Position numbers and translations under genes: made by a program. Under the pieces are notes generated by a model that saw only the letters and a list, made by a program, of their open reading frames with translations, was not told where the DNA came from and ran no database searches. A DNA stretch of 64,000 nt from Pseudooceanicola nitratireducens (GTDB lineage: Bacteria > Pseudomonadota > Alphaproteobacteria > Rhodobacterales > Rhodobacteraceae). The stretch spans positions 1 to 64,000 of the forward strand of contig NZ_FNZG01000001.1 of assembly GCF_900109195.1 (NCBI RefSeq), given 5' to 3'. Positions 1 to 9,246 of the stretch are shown here, piece after piece; within the stretch, counting starts at the first letter, position 1, and each line of letters starts with the position of its first letter.

Positions 1-716
<716 letters not shown>

Positions 717-810
717 CCAGTAGTAGCCAGGCTAACACCAACTACTCCTGATAAATCAGAAGCATACACACCATTGTGTATCAGAGACTTGGACAACATG
801 GGTTCTTTCT

Positions 811-930
811 TGGTCTGGTGGTCATAGCACAAGCGAAACACCCGATCCCATCCCGAACTCGGCCGTTAAGCGCTGTCGCGCCAATGGTACTGCGTCTTAA
901 GACGTGGGAGAGTAGGTCACCGCCAGACCT
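811..930 (+). rRNA. rrf: 5S ribosomal RNA
   Basis: About 120 nt with the universal 5S core CCCGATCCCATCCCGAACTC near 841-860. The ends TTGGTCTGGTGG and CCGCCAGACC pair to form helix I. It lies about 95 nt downstream of the 23S 3' end. The spacer 717-810 contains no tRNA. The boundaries are inferred from the helix I pairing. Confidence 0.93.
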
Positions 931-1088
931 AGTAAGAACCCAAAACGATTTCTCTCTTTCGATGCGCCCCTCGGGGCACAAACAAGCCCTAATCGTTACC
1001 GGATCAAGGGCTGACACGGCCAAGAACACACCTGTTCGACGCCAACCGGGCTCAAATAGCGCTCTGCGCGGTAGCCCAACAAAAGTGT

Positions 1089-1165
<77 letters not shown>

Positions 1166-1292
1166 ACACCAAAAAACACACCAAACCAAACCGCAGGCAA
1201 ACCAGCCCACGCGGTCATCCCCATGCCCAATCCACGCGAAGATCGCAGAAGACGCAAAGCGACTTCAAGCGATGAGCACGGCGTACGAAATA

Positions 1293-1321
1293 GCCCCCGC
1301 CCAGATTGGGCGGGGGCTTTT
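1293..1321 (+). terminator. Intrinsic terminator, probably bidirectional
   Basis: A perfect 10-bp stem (GCCCCCGCCC at 1293-1302, GGGCGGGGGC at 1308-1317) with loop AGATT is followed by TTTT. On the plus strand it would end the rrn/tRNA transcript. On the minus strand it lies just past the stop of the VOC gene, with a short T run after it, so it may serve both. Confidence 0.8.
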
Positions 1322-1346
1322 GTGTTTGTCGAAAAGACCTGTCGGA

Positions 1347-1760
1347 TCAGGAGGCAAACAACCCGTCGAAGTCCGCAAAGCCTTTGATTTCAATCGGGTT
1401 GCCCGAGGGATCAAAGAAGAACATCGTCCGCTGTTCCCCAGGCTCGCCTTCGAACCGGATCACCGGCGGGATGTCGAAGGAAATACCCTTCTCGGCCAGG
1501 CGATCTGCCAGCGCCAGCCAGGCGTCCAGAGGCAGCACGATCCCCATATGGGGCATCATCACCATGTGATCGCCCACCTTCCCGGTGCGCGTGGTCTTGA
1601 AGGGCTCGCCCAGGTGCAGCGACAGCTGGTGGCCGAAAAAGTCGAAATCGACCCAGGTGTCGGTCGAACGGCCTTCTTCACAGCCAAGCACATCGCCATA
1701 AAAGGCGCGTGCCTCATCCAGGTCGGTGACGTGAATGGCAAGGTGGAACAGCGATTTCAT
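1347..1760 (-). CDS. VOC (glyoxalase/dioxygenase-fold) family protein
   Basis: A 137-residue protein of the vicinal-oxygen-chelate superfamily. The N-terminus has the typical HLAIHVTDLDEARAFYGDVLG module and the C-terminus FFFDPSGNPIEIKGF, the end of the second beta-alpha-beta-beta-beta unit. One two-module domain is the usual length. The candidate metal positions H8, a central His and the Glu of PIEI are present. It is the last gene of a minus-strand run after an aminotransferase, separated by about 70 bases, so it may be cotranscribed. The substrate cannot be told; lyase, dioxygenase and resistance roles all occur in this family. Confidence 0.8.
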   Translation of the reverse strand: MKSLFHLAIHVTDLDEARAFYGDVLGCEEGRSTDTWVDFDFFGHQLSLHLGEPFKTTRTGKVGDHMVMMPHMGIVLPLDAWLALADRLAEKGISFDIPPVIRFEGEPGEQRTMFFFDPSGNPIEIKGFADFDGLFAS

Positions 1761-1831
1761 ATCGGGATCTCCGGTTTGTCGAAATGTGCCGCCGGTCCCG
1801 CCGGACCGCGCGGCATTAGGTCAGGCGCCTG

Positions 1832-3067
1832 TCACAGCGCGGTTTCTTCCACCGGCGTCGCGGCCGGTGTCAGGGTCAATCTGGCGACGGTAGCGGCGAT
1901 GCGGTCCACCGCTTCGCTTAGCAGGGCGTCGTCCACGGCATAGGCCAGCCGCAGGTAGCCGGGCGTTCCGAAGGCTGTCCCCGGAACTACGCCCACATGG
2001 GCCTCGGACACAAGGTATGCGCCGACGTCCACGTCGCTTTCCAGCACCGTGCCATCTGCACGCGTGGCGCCGATCAGCCCGCTGCAATCCGCGAACACAT
2101 AGAAGGCCCCCGGCGGCACGTCCGAAGACAGGCCCGGGATCCTGGCAATCGCCGCCAGCAGCAGGTCGCGCCGGGCCTTCAGGCTGGCGCGCCAGTCGGA
2201 CATGAACCCAAGGTCGCCATCCAGCGCGGCAATCGCCGCCGCCTGAGAAATGGTCGAGGCGTTCGAGGTGCTTTGCGATTGCAGGATGTCCATCGCCTTG
2301 ATCAGGGCCTCCGGTCCCGTCGCATAGCCCAGACGCCAGCCGGTCATGGAATAGCCCTTGGACACGCCGTTGATCGTCAGGATCCGGTCGGCCAGGTCTG
2401 GCAGGGCAGAGGCCGGCGCGACAAAGGGATCTTCCTGCACCATGTGTTCATAGATGTCGTCGGCCATGATCAGCGCGTCGTGATCCGCCAGAACGCGACC
2501 AAGCGCCTGAAGCTCTGCCTGGGAATACACCGCGCCGGTCGGGTTGTTGGGCGAATTCAGGATCACCCACTTGGTGCGGGGCGTCAGCGCTTGGGCCAGG
2601 GCCTCGGGCGTCAGTTTCCAGCCCGCGTCGGGTGTGGTCTGCACGATCACCGGCACGCCGCCGGTCAGCCGCACCATGTCGGGATAGCTGACCCAGTAGG
2701 GCGCAGGCACAAGAACCTCGTCCCCGGCATCGATCGTAGCCAAGAGCGCGTTGAAGATCAGCTGTTTGGCCCCGGCCCCGGCGATGATCCGCGACACCGG
2801 CACGTCGATCCCGTTCTCGCGGGCGAACTTGCGGGCAATCGCGGCCTTCAGCTCGGCCGTGCCGGAGACGGCGGTGTATTTCGTCTGACCGGCGCAGATC
2901 GCGGCGATCCCGGCCTCGCAGACGTGGGACGGCGTGGCAAAGTCCAGCTCTCCCTCGCCCAGGTTGATGACGGAATGGCCCTCGGCGGACAGGCGGCGAA
3001 GGGTGTCGGAAATGGCGGCCGTCGGCGATGCCCCGACGACGGACATCCGCGTGGCGAGATAGGTCAT
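1832..3067 (-). CDS. Class I aminotransferase (aspartate/aromatic type)
   Basis: A 411-residue PLP-dependent fold-type I aminotransferase. Visible landmarks are SPNNPTG (substrate/PLP binding), the NGVSKGYSMTGWRLGY segment with the Schiff-base lysine, and LRLAYA near the end with the carboxylate-binding Arg. The ATG at 3067 is preferred: it is preceded by a GAAAGA ribosome-binding site, and an open extension to 3193 would overlap the upstream gene and is not family-like. It lies 76 bases downstream of the M24 gene. In context it probably removes the amino group from an amino acid released by the neighbouring hydrolases; the substrate is inferred only as an amino acid. Confidence 0.88.
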   Translation of the reverse strand: MTYLATRMSVVGASPTAAISDTLRRLSAEGHSVINLGEGELDFATPSHVCEAGIAAICAGQTKYTAVSGTAELKAAIARKFARENGIDVPVSRIIAGAGAKQLIFNALLATIDAGDEVLVPAPYWVSYPDMVRLTGGVPVIVQTTPDAGWKLTPEALAQALTPRTKWVILNSPNNPTGAVYSQAELQALGRVLADHDALIMADDIYEHMVQEDPFVAPASALPDLADRILTINGVSKGYSMTGWRLGYATGPEALIKAMDILQSQSTSNASTISQAAAIAALDGDLGFMSDWRASLKARRDLLLAAIARIPGLSSDVPPGAFYVFADCSGLIGATRADGTVLESDVDVGAYLVSEAHVGVVPGTAFGTPGYLRLAYAVDDALLSEAVDRIAATVARLTLTPAATPVEETAL

Positions 3068-3143
3068 GGATGGTCTTTCTGTTCGATTGGCGGGCAGGGG
3101 CTGCCCGGAGGGGGCCGGAGTGAACCGGCCCCGAAGCGGCGCA

Positions 3144-4316
3144 TCACCCGGCAACCTGCAAAAGGTCGCGCGAAACAGACCCAAGCTGTTCATAGCCGGT
3201 TTCGGTGATCACGATGGTTTCGGACACGCCGACGGTGAACTGGCCATAGATCCGCAGGGCGGGCGGCAGGTGGAAGGCCATGCCGGGCTGTAGTTCGGTC
3301 GTGACGCCGGCGTTCAGCGACAGGATCGACCCTTCGCCCCAGTCGGGCGCAAAGGAGATACCGGTGGAATAGCCCAGGCGCTTGCGGAAGTTGTCGGTAT
3401 AGCCCGCCTTGTCGATGACCTTCTGGCAGGCCAGGTGCGGCACTTCGCAGGTCACGCCCGGACGGATTTCGTCCAGCGCGACCGACAGCGCCTCTTGGCA
3501 GACCTTCATCATGTCCTGGGCAACCTGCGGCACCGGCCCCACCCAGGCCGAGCGCATGAGCGCGGCGTGATAGCGGTCGTGCACCGCGGCCATTTCAAGG
3601 AAGGCCGGATCGTTCGAGGACAGCGGCGTCCGCCGCCAGGTGCCATGGGGAATGCCGGTGCGGTGCGCGGTGGACACCAGCGGCTCCATCCCCATGTATT
3701 CCGACCCGGCCGCGATCGAGGCCTGCAGCATCGCCGCAACCAGGTCGTTGTCGGTGGCCCCGGCCTTCACCGCGGCAAGACCTGCAGTCATCCCGGCATC
3801 GACATAGGACGCGGCCTTGCGCAGTTTCTCGACCTCGGCGGGCGATTTCACGGCGCGCCCGGCCTCGACGATGCCGGCGCCGTCTTCGATCGCACCAAGC
3901 GCGTCGAGCATGGTTTCATAGACCGCGATCGGCAGGAACCAGCCCCGCTTGTCGATGGCGACGCGACGGCCCTTCAGCCCCATGCGGTCCAGCACACGCA
4001 TCAGTGCGGCAATCGGATCCTCGGCGTCCTGGTAGACCTCGGCGTCGGGAATGAAGGTATTGGCGATGAAGTTGAAATACTCCAGCTGCCGGATGACAAA
4101 GACCGGATCGCCCTCTGCCGGAAGGATCAGCGCCTGGAAGGTGTAGTAACCGGGCGTCTGCTGACCGGTCAGGTAAAAGATGTTCTCGGGGCCGGTGATG
4201 ACCAGCGCATCCAGCCCGGCCTTGGCCAGACGGGCGCGGGCCCCGGCCTGTCGTGCCTCGTATTCGGCCTTGGGAAAGGCGGATTCCTGTCCCTGTACGA
4301 CACCTGCGGTTTCCAT
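3144..4316 (-). CDS. M24-family creatinase-fold protein lacking the metal ligands
   Basis: A 390-residue protein with a creatinase N-domain (about 20-155) and a pita-bread M24 domain (about 160-385). Aminopeptidases of this fold use D, D, H, E, E to bind two metals. Here the positions matching the two Asp are E241 and A252 (LEMAAVHDRYHAALMR), the expected HGxG is GYSTG, and the expected TIEPG is HLPPA. This pattern matches the non-metal creatinase and ectoine-hydrolase (DoeA) branch, so C-N hydrolysis of a small amide or amidine is more likely than Xaa-Pro peptidase activity. It lies one base downstream of the enolase-superfamily gene. Confidence 0.83.
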   Translation of the reverse strand: METAGVVQGQESAFPKAEYEARQAGARARLAKAGLDALVITGPENIFYLTGQQTPGYYTFQALILPAEGDPVFVIRQLEYFNFIANTFIPDAEVYQDAEDPIAALMRVLDRMGLKGRRVAIDKRGWFLPIAVYETMLDALGAIEDGAGIVEAGRAVKSPAEVEKLRKAASYVDAGMTAGLAAVKAGATDNDLVAAMLQASIAAGSEYMGMEPLVSTAHRTGIPHGTWRRTPLSSNDPAFLEMAAVHDRYHAALMRSAWVGPVPQVAQDMMKVCQEALSVALDEIRPGVTCEVPHLACQKVIDKAGYTDNFRKRLGYSTGISFAPDWGEGSILSLNAGVTTELQPGMAFHLPPALRIYGQFTVGVSETIVITETGYEQLGSVSRDLLQVAG

Positions 4317-4317
4317 G

Positions 4318-5412
4318 TCAGTTCTCCATCATGTGCGGCGCGCGCCGCGTATCGAAAGGCAGCCCCAGTCCCGGGGCGTCGGGCAGGACGATCTGTCCTG
4401 CGGTGTAGGTCAGCCCCTGGGCGGGGTCGTCGATCAGCCCGTCCGCGCCGTAAAGCTCGGCCGCGACCGGCCGGGTCGCGAGGGCAAGATGCGCGGCGGC
4501 GGCCGTGGCCAGCCCGCCTTCGTTCATCTGGCCGATCATGTAGGGAAGGCCCCGGGCCTCGAAGGCCTGAACGGCGGCCAGCGCCGGGGTGATCCCCCCG
4601 GTCTTGATCAGCTTGAGATGCGCCCAAAGCCTGCCATTTGCCGCCTCGAACCCCTCGACCGCGCGGGCCACGTCAGACGGGCCTGCCATGCTTTCGTCCA
4701 GCATCAGCGGCATCGGAGCCCCCGCCGCCAGCGCGATCAGCGCGTCCCAGTCGCCCGGGGCTATGGGCTGTTCAACATACTTCAGATCCAGCGGGGCCAG
4801 CCGGTCCAGCCGGTCTGCGGCCAGTTCCACGGGCCAGCTTCCGTTGGCATCGATGGCCAGCACAAGGTCAGGGCCGAAGTGGTCGCGCAACAGCTGCAAC
4901 CGGGCCAGGTCGGCGTCGAAATCCGCCCCGAACCGCAGCTTGAGGTCCGTGAAACCGCGCGCAACATAGGTCTTGGCCTGGGCCAGCATCTGGTCATCGC
5001 TGGACAGGAACAGCGTCTGGTTGCTGCCCCGGCTCAGCGGCACGGGCCGACCGGCCAGAAGATGCGCCAGTGGCAGGCCCTTCTGCCGCGCCTCAAGATC
5101 CCAAAGTGCGCAATCCACCAGCGCCCGCACCGGCGCGGGGGCGGCGCTGTCCATCAGGCCGCGGCGCAGATCGGCAGGTGTCTTGCCCCAGTCAAGGCGG
5201 GCCACCAGGTCCTGCGCAGCTGCGATCAGGACCTCGGCGGGATAGCCGTTCAGATAGGCGCAGTTCAGCCGCACCTCGGCCACGGCCATCGGCGCGCCAA
5301 GCGGTCCAAGCCGCAGGTACAGCGCGTCCAGCCCGGCAATCGCGCCTGAACTGGCGGTGTGCAGCGTCAGACCCTGATAGTGCAGCGACGCGCGGTGAAA
5401 CCCGGTCTCCAC
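4318..5412 (-). CDS. Mandelate racemase/muconate lactonizing enzyme family protein
   Basis: A 364-residue enolase-superfamily protein. The three metal ligands are clear: D188 (AIDANGS), E214 (YVEQP) and D239 (MLDES). A later lysine, K267 in HLKLIKTGG, follows the MLE/dipeptide-epimerase subgroup. The KxK motif of strand 2 is K158-L-R160, so the second lysine, usually a catalytic base, is arginine. The chosen start is GTG at 5412, one base after the M20 stop; upstream codons would overlap that gene. Racemisation of an N-acyl amino acid or dipeptide would fit the neighbours, but the arginine makes this uncertain. Confidence 0.82.
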   Translation of the reverse strand: METGFHRASLHYQGLTLHTASSGAIAGLDALYLRLGPLGAPMAVAEVRLNCAYLNGYPAEVLIAAAQDLVARLDWGKTPADLRRGLMDSAAPAPVRALVDCALWDLEARQKGLPLAHLLAGRPVPLSRGSNQTLFLSSDDQMLAQAKTYVARGFTDLKLRFGADFDADLARLQLLRDHFGPDLVLAIDANGSWPVELAADRLDRLAPLDLKYVEQPIAPGDWDALIALAAGAPMPLMLDESMAGPSDVARAVEGFEAANGRLWAHLKLIKTGGITPALAAVQAFEARGLPYMIGQMNEGGLATAAAAHLALATRPVAAELYGADGLIDDPAQGLTYTAGQIVLPDAPGLGLPFDTRRAPHMMEN

Positions 5413-5413
5413 C

Positions 5414-6571
5414 TCAGTTCCCCAGAACCTGTTGCGCGATGTCGCCATAGATCTTGGCCGAGACGATGAATTCGTCGCGCGGCACATATTCGTCGGGCTT
5501 GTGCGCCACCCGGATGTCGCCCGCGCCGATGACGGTGCCGGTGGCCCCGGCGTCGATGAAATGCACCAGGTCGCAGGCCCCCTGGAACCCGAAGGGTCCC
5601 GCGTCGCTTTGCCCCGAGGCGCGGCAGGCCGCGAGAGAGATCTGCACGATCTCGGCCTCTTCGGCGGTTTCCGTGGCGCCGCCCGTGGTGGCGTTCTTGC
5701 CGGTGATCTCGCAACGCAGGTTCAGATCCTTGCGGGCGCTGTCCAGCAGGGCCTCGATCTCGGCCATGGCGGTGTCGTCGGTTTCGCCCGGGATCAACCG
5801 CCGATCCAGCAGCAGTTCGCAGGCGTCTGGGATCACGTTGTCCGCATGGCCGCCGCTGATCCGGGTGACCGTCAGGCTGGGATTGCCGACCAGCGGATGG
5901 CTGCGTTGCGACAGCACATCGTCGTGGTAGGCGGCGATCCGGGGCATCAGCAGACCGGCGGCGAAGATGGCGTTTTCCCCAAGGTGCGGGCTGCCCGAAT
6001 GGGCGGCGCGACCCAGTACCCGCACGCGCGGCCGGAACGACCCCTTGTGCGCAGAAAAGACCGTGTTGCCCGTGGGTTCGCCCACGACGACCATGTCGAT
6101 GTCCTGCTTGCGGGCGCAGTAGTACTTGGCCCCTTCGCTGGCGACTTCTTCGTCGCCGGTAAAGACGCCCATCAGGGTGCCGGACCAGTTTCCCCGGTCC
6201 TCGGCCATCAGGCGCAGCGCTTCCAGCATCGCGGCCAGCGGGCCCTTGCAGTCGCAGCTGCCGCGCCCGTAAAGGTTCCCGGCCCGCTCTGTGAGCGTGA
6301 AGGGGTCGCTTTGCCAGCCATCACCCGCCGGAACCGTGTCCATATGGGTGTTGAAGGCAAAGACCGGGCCGGGTCCGTTGGCCAGGACCGCTTCGGCATT
6401 GAAGCGGCCCGGGGCGTATTCTTCCAGCCGGACCTGGAACCCAAGCGGGGCCAGCCAGTCTCGGATGTATTCGGCCACCGCCTTTTCGCCGCCCGGCGGG
6501 TTTTCCGACGGAATGGCGACAAGATCGGTCAGGGTGGTCAGAAGCCGGGTCGGCTGAGGCTGGGCAATCAT
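5414..6571 (-). CDS. M20 family metallopeptidase (ArgE/DapE-type deacylase)
   Basis: A 385-residue di-zinc amidohydrolase. Metal-site motifs are visible in order: FNTHMDTVP (first His and the Asp), GRGSCDCKGPLAAM (bridging Asp), FTGDEEVASEG (catalytic Glu and neighbour), and VAHKPDEYV near the C-terminus (last His). A dimerisation lid domain sits in the middle. The length fits ArgE, DapE and N-acyl amino acid hydrolases. It lies 18 bases after the ABC ATPase and abuts the racemase-like gene. Cleaving an acyl or peptide group from an imported amino acid derivative is the likely role; this is inference. Confidence 0.87.
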   Translation of the reverse strand: MIAQPQPTRLLTTLTDLVAIPSENPPGGEKAVAEYIRDWLAPLGFQVRLEEYAPGRFNAEAVLANGPGPVFAFNTHMDTVPAGDGWQSDPFTLTERAGNLYGRGSCDCKGPLAAMLEALRLMAEDRGNWSGTLMGVFTGDEEVASEGAKYYCARKQDIDMVVVGEPTGNTVFSAHKGSFRPRVRVLGRAAHSGSPHLGENAIFAAGLLMPRIAAYHDDVLSQRSHPLVGNPSLTVTRISGGHADNVIPDACELLLDRRLIPGETDDTAMAEIEALLDSARKDLNLRCEITGKNATTGGATETAEEAEIVQISLAACRASGQSDAGPFGFQGACDLVHFIDAGATGTVIGAGDIRVAHKPDEYVPRDEFIVSAKIYGDIAQQVLGN

Positions 6572-6589
6572 CTTGGGGGTCCGGTTGGC

Positions 6590-7333
6590 TTAGTGCAGGA
6601 TCTGCGACAGGAATTTCTGCGCACGTTCATTGGCGCGGCCGCCGAAGAATTCTTCGGTCGCAGCATCTTCGAGGATGCAGCCATCCTCCATAAAGACGAT
6701 GCGGTCGGCGGCGCGGCGGGCAAATCCCATCTCGTGGGTGACGCAGACGGTGGTCATGCCCTCGTTCGACAGCTCGGTCATGACGTCCAGAACCTCGCGG
6801 ATCATCTCGGGATCCAGGGCCGAGGTCGGTTCGTCGTACAGCATGATCTTGGGCCGCATGGCCAGCGCCCGGGCAATGGCCACGCGCTGCTGCTGACCGC
6901 CCGAAAGCTCGTCCGGGAAATGGTCAGCTCGCTCGGGGATATGCACCTTGCGCAGCAGCTCCAGCCCCAGGTCATGGGCGTCCGCCTTGCTCATCCCCAG
7001 CACCTTCATCGGGGCCAGCATGATGTTCTCGACCGCGCTGAGGTGTTGGAACAGCTCGAAGTTCTGGAAGACCATGCCGATGTCGCGGCGCAGCTTGTCC
7101 GCCCCGCGAAGATCGCCCGAAACCTCGTGACCTTCGAAGACGACCGACCCCTTGCTGGGCGGCTCAAGCAGGTTGATGCAGCGCAGCAGGGTGGACTTGC
7201 CGGACCCGGACGGCCCGATCAGAACCACGGTTTCCTTCTTCTTGACCCGCAGGTTGCAGCCCTTGAGCACGGTGAGGTCGTCGAATGTCTTGTACACGTC
7301 GACCAGTTCCAGGATCTTTTCTTCAGCGGACAT
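6590..7333 (-). CDS. Polar amino-acid ABC transporter, ATP-binding protein
   Basis: A 247-residue ATPase of the GlnQ/HisP type. It has Walker A GPSGSGKST, the signature LSGGQQQRVAIARAL, Walker B IMLYDEPTSALDPE and the switch histidine in CVTHEMGFA. The ATG at 7333 overlaps the end of the permease gene by 11 bases; an in-frame extension to 7408 would run deeper into it and is rejected. It works in the cytoplasm with the permease and binding protein encoded just upstream to import an amino acid or small derivative. Confidence 0.92.
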   Translation of the reverse strand: MSAEEKILELVDVYKTFDDLTVLKGCNLRVKKKETVVLIGPSGSGKSTLLRCINLLEPPSKGSVVFEGHEVSGDLRGADKLRRDIGMVFQNFELFQHLSAVENIMLAPMKVLGMSKADAHDLGLELLRKVHIPERADHFPDELSGGQQQRVAIARALAMRPKIMLYDEPTSALDPEMIREVLDVMTELSNEGMTTVCVTHEMGFARRAADRIVFMEDGCILEDAATEEFFGGRANERAQKFLSQILH

Positions 7334-8072
7334 TGTCGCCTCCTGCGGTCTGGATGGATGTGAGGATGCGGCGGGCGACGGCACGGGGGCCACGGTCACC
7401 GGCGGCACGGCGGCGGCGCAGCTTGGGATCCAGCGCGGATTCCATTGCGCCCTGCGCCATCATGAAGATCGTCGTCAGGCCAAGGTAGTAGATCCCGGCG
7501 GCGGTCAGCGCCTCGAAGTAACGGAAGTCGGCGGATGCGGTCTGGTTGGCGACCAGCAGCAGGTCCTGCACGGCGATCACCGACACCAGGGCCGAAGTCT
7601 TGAGCATCCCGATCATCTGGTTGCCCATGGGCGGCAGCACGATCCGGGCGGCCTGGGGCATGATGATCCAGCGCAGGATCGACAGCCGCGACATACCAAG
7701 TGCCTGGCCCGCGACCCGCTGGCCCTTTTTCACCGACTGCAGACCAGAGCGGATGATTTCCGCCATATAGGCCCCTTCGTTCAGCGAAAGCGCGATGACC
7801 CCGGACCAGAAGGCGTTGAAACGAATATCGAAACTGGGCAGCACATTGTAGATGAAGATGATCTGGAACAGCACCGGCGTACCGCGGAACAGCCACAAGT
7901 ACAGCACCGTCAGCACCCGCACCGGGGCAAAACGAACCTGCTGGGCCAGGGCGATGATAAAGCCGGCAAGCACGCCGAAGAACAGCGACACCAGGGTGAT
8001 CAGCAGGGTGATCCAGGCACCGTTCAGAAAGGATTGAGAGGTCAGATACTGGACGACCAGGTCTAGGGACAT
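7323..8072 (-). CDS. Polar amino-acid ABC transporter, permease
   Basis: A 249-residue inner-membrane protein of the HisM/GlnP family with several membrane helices. The ATPase-contact EAA loop is near the middle (LNEGAYMAEIIRSGLQSVKKG). Only one permease gene is present, implying a homodimeric channel, whereas many systems of this class use two. The C-terminal tail after about residue 220 is basic and outside the family core. The gene overlaps the ATPase and lies 66 bases after the binding-protein gene. Confidence 0.92.
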   Translation of the reverse strand: MSLDLVVQYLTSQSFLNGAWITLLITLVSLFFGVLAGFIIALAQQVRFAPVRVLTVLYLWLFRGTPVLFQIIFIYNVLPSFDIRFNAFWSGVIALSLNEGAYMAEIIRSGLQSVKKGQRVAGQALGMSRLSILRWIIMPQAARIVLPPMGNQMIGMLKTSALVSVIAVQDLLLVANQTASADFRYFEALTAAGIYYLGLTTIFMMAQGAMESALDPKLRRRRAAGDRGPRAVARRILTSIQTAGGDNVR

Positions 8073-8138
8073 GTGCCACCGCCTTTGTCTTGAGGAGGTG
8101 CCCCGCCGACGCCTGGTCGCCGGGGCGGAAGGGTCAGG

Positions 8139-8960
8139 TTATTTGAAGATCGACACCGAAGCGGGCAGGTTCCACTTGGCCACCAGCGCGTCATAGGTGC
8201 CATCGGCCACGATTTCGTCCAGCGCGGCGGCAACGGCGTCCTTCACTTCGGTCTCGCCCTTGCGGAAGGCCATGCCGACGCGGGTGTTCTGTTCGAATTC
8301 CTCGCCGACGACTTCATAGGTGTCCGCCACCTTTTCCAGCAGCATCACGGCACCGGGGGTGCTGTCATAGATCGCATCGGCGCGGCCCTGGCGCAGGGTC
8401 AGCGCGCTGTCCTGGGCGGTCGGCAGGGTCATCACGTTGATGCCGTCCTTGCCGGCCGCGGTGCAGCGTTCGTCATCGGCGCGCGCCTGGCTTTCCTGGA
8501 TGCCGCCCAGGGTCACCGCGATGGTCATGCCGCACAGCGAATCGTCACGCCCGGTGATGCCCTTGGGGTTGCCCGCCTGGACCACGACACGGTTGCCGAT
8601 CTGCATGTATTCCAGGAAATCCACCTGCTCGGACCGGGCCGGGTTGATGTACATGGCCGAGTTGATGAAATCGATCCGGTCGCCCTGCAGCGCGGGGATC
8701 AGACCTTTGAATTCCATGTTCTTGGCGACCGGCTCGGCCCCCAGTTTTTCTGCAAGTGCAGCCATCATGTCGATGTCGAAACCGGTCAGTTCGCCATCGC
8801 GAGAAAATTCGAAGGGCGCGAAGGTCGCCGCGACGCCATAGGTCAGCTTGCCGCTTTCGATCAGGCCCGAGGACGGCAGATCCGCCGCCATGGCCGAGGT
8901 TGCAACAAGGCTTGCCAGCGCGCCGGCAAGGAAGTGGGAAACAGGTCGTTTGGTAGGCAT
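8139..8960 (-). CDS. Amino-acid ABC transporter, periplasmic substrate-binding protein
   Basis: A 273-residue family 3 solute-binding protein. It begins with a Sec signal peptide (cleavage after ATSAMA, about residue 25). The mature N-terminus GKLTYGVAATFAPFEF, and GFDIDMMAALAEKLG after it, are typical of polar amino-acid binding proteins, as is the late domain-hinge region. It is the first gene of the minus-strand operon, facing the GntR regulator across a 286-base intergenic region. The ligand is not evident from sequence; the downstream hydrolases suggest an N-acylated or amidated amino acid. Confidence 0.92.
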   Translation of the reverse strand: MPTKRPVSHFLAGALASLVATSAMAADLPSSGLIESGKLTYGVAATFAPFEFSRDGELTGFDIDMMAALAEKLGAEPVAKNMEFKGLIPALQGDRIDFINSAMYINPARSEQVDFLEYMQIGNRVVVQAGNPKGITGRDDSLCGMTIAVTLGGIQESQARADDERCTAAGKDGINVMTLPTAQDSALTLRQGRADAIYDSTPGAVMLLEKVADTYEVVGEEFEQNTRVGMAFRKGETEVKDAVAAALDEIVADGTYDALVAKWNLPASVSIFK

Positions 8961-9005
8961 GGGAGGGCTCCTGTTGAAAGATTTTGCTTATAGCATTGTT
9001 CAAGC

Positions 9006-9229
9006 GTACATCATTTGTACAACGAAAGCGGATTGGGGCGATTTTGTCCGGCGGCGGCGTCCATCGAGAACTTTTGCCTAAAAATGTGGCTTGTCGCCCC
9101 GATATGCGCCGATATGCAAGAAAATCAGGCGGGAATTTGGGATTCTGACGCGAAGTAGCAGCGAATTTTGGGGCCGTCGCTTTTCATCTTGCCCTCGTTT
9201 CATTGTTTCGTTTGTATTGTGATGTACAA
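9006..9229. promoter_or_regulatory. Candidate GntR operator pair in a divergent promoter region
   Basis: Two similar inverted-repeat elements lie between the divergent transporter and regulator genes. Site 1 (9006-9022) contains GTACA-N5-TGTAC. Site 2 (9212-9229) contains TTGTA-N8-TACAA and sits 17 bases before the regulator start. Read on suitable strands both share TTGTA followed by TGATGTAC. This is the expected arrangement for a regulator controlling its own gene and the facing operon. That the neighbouring GntR protein binds them is inferred from position and symmetry only. Confidence 0.5.
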
Positions 9230-9246
9230 TTCGAAAGCCCGAACAG

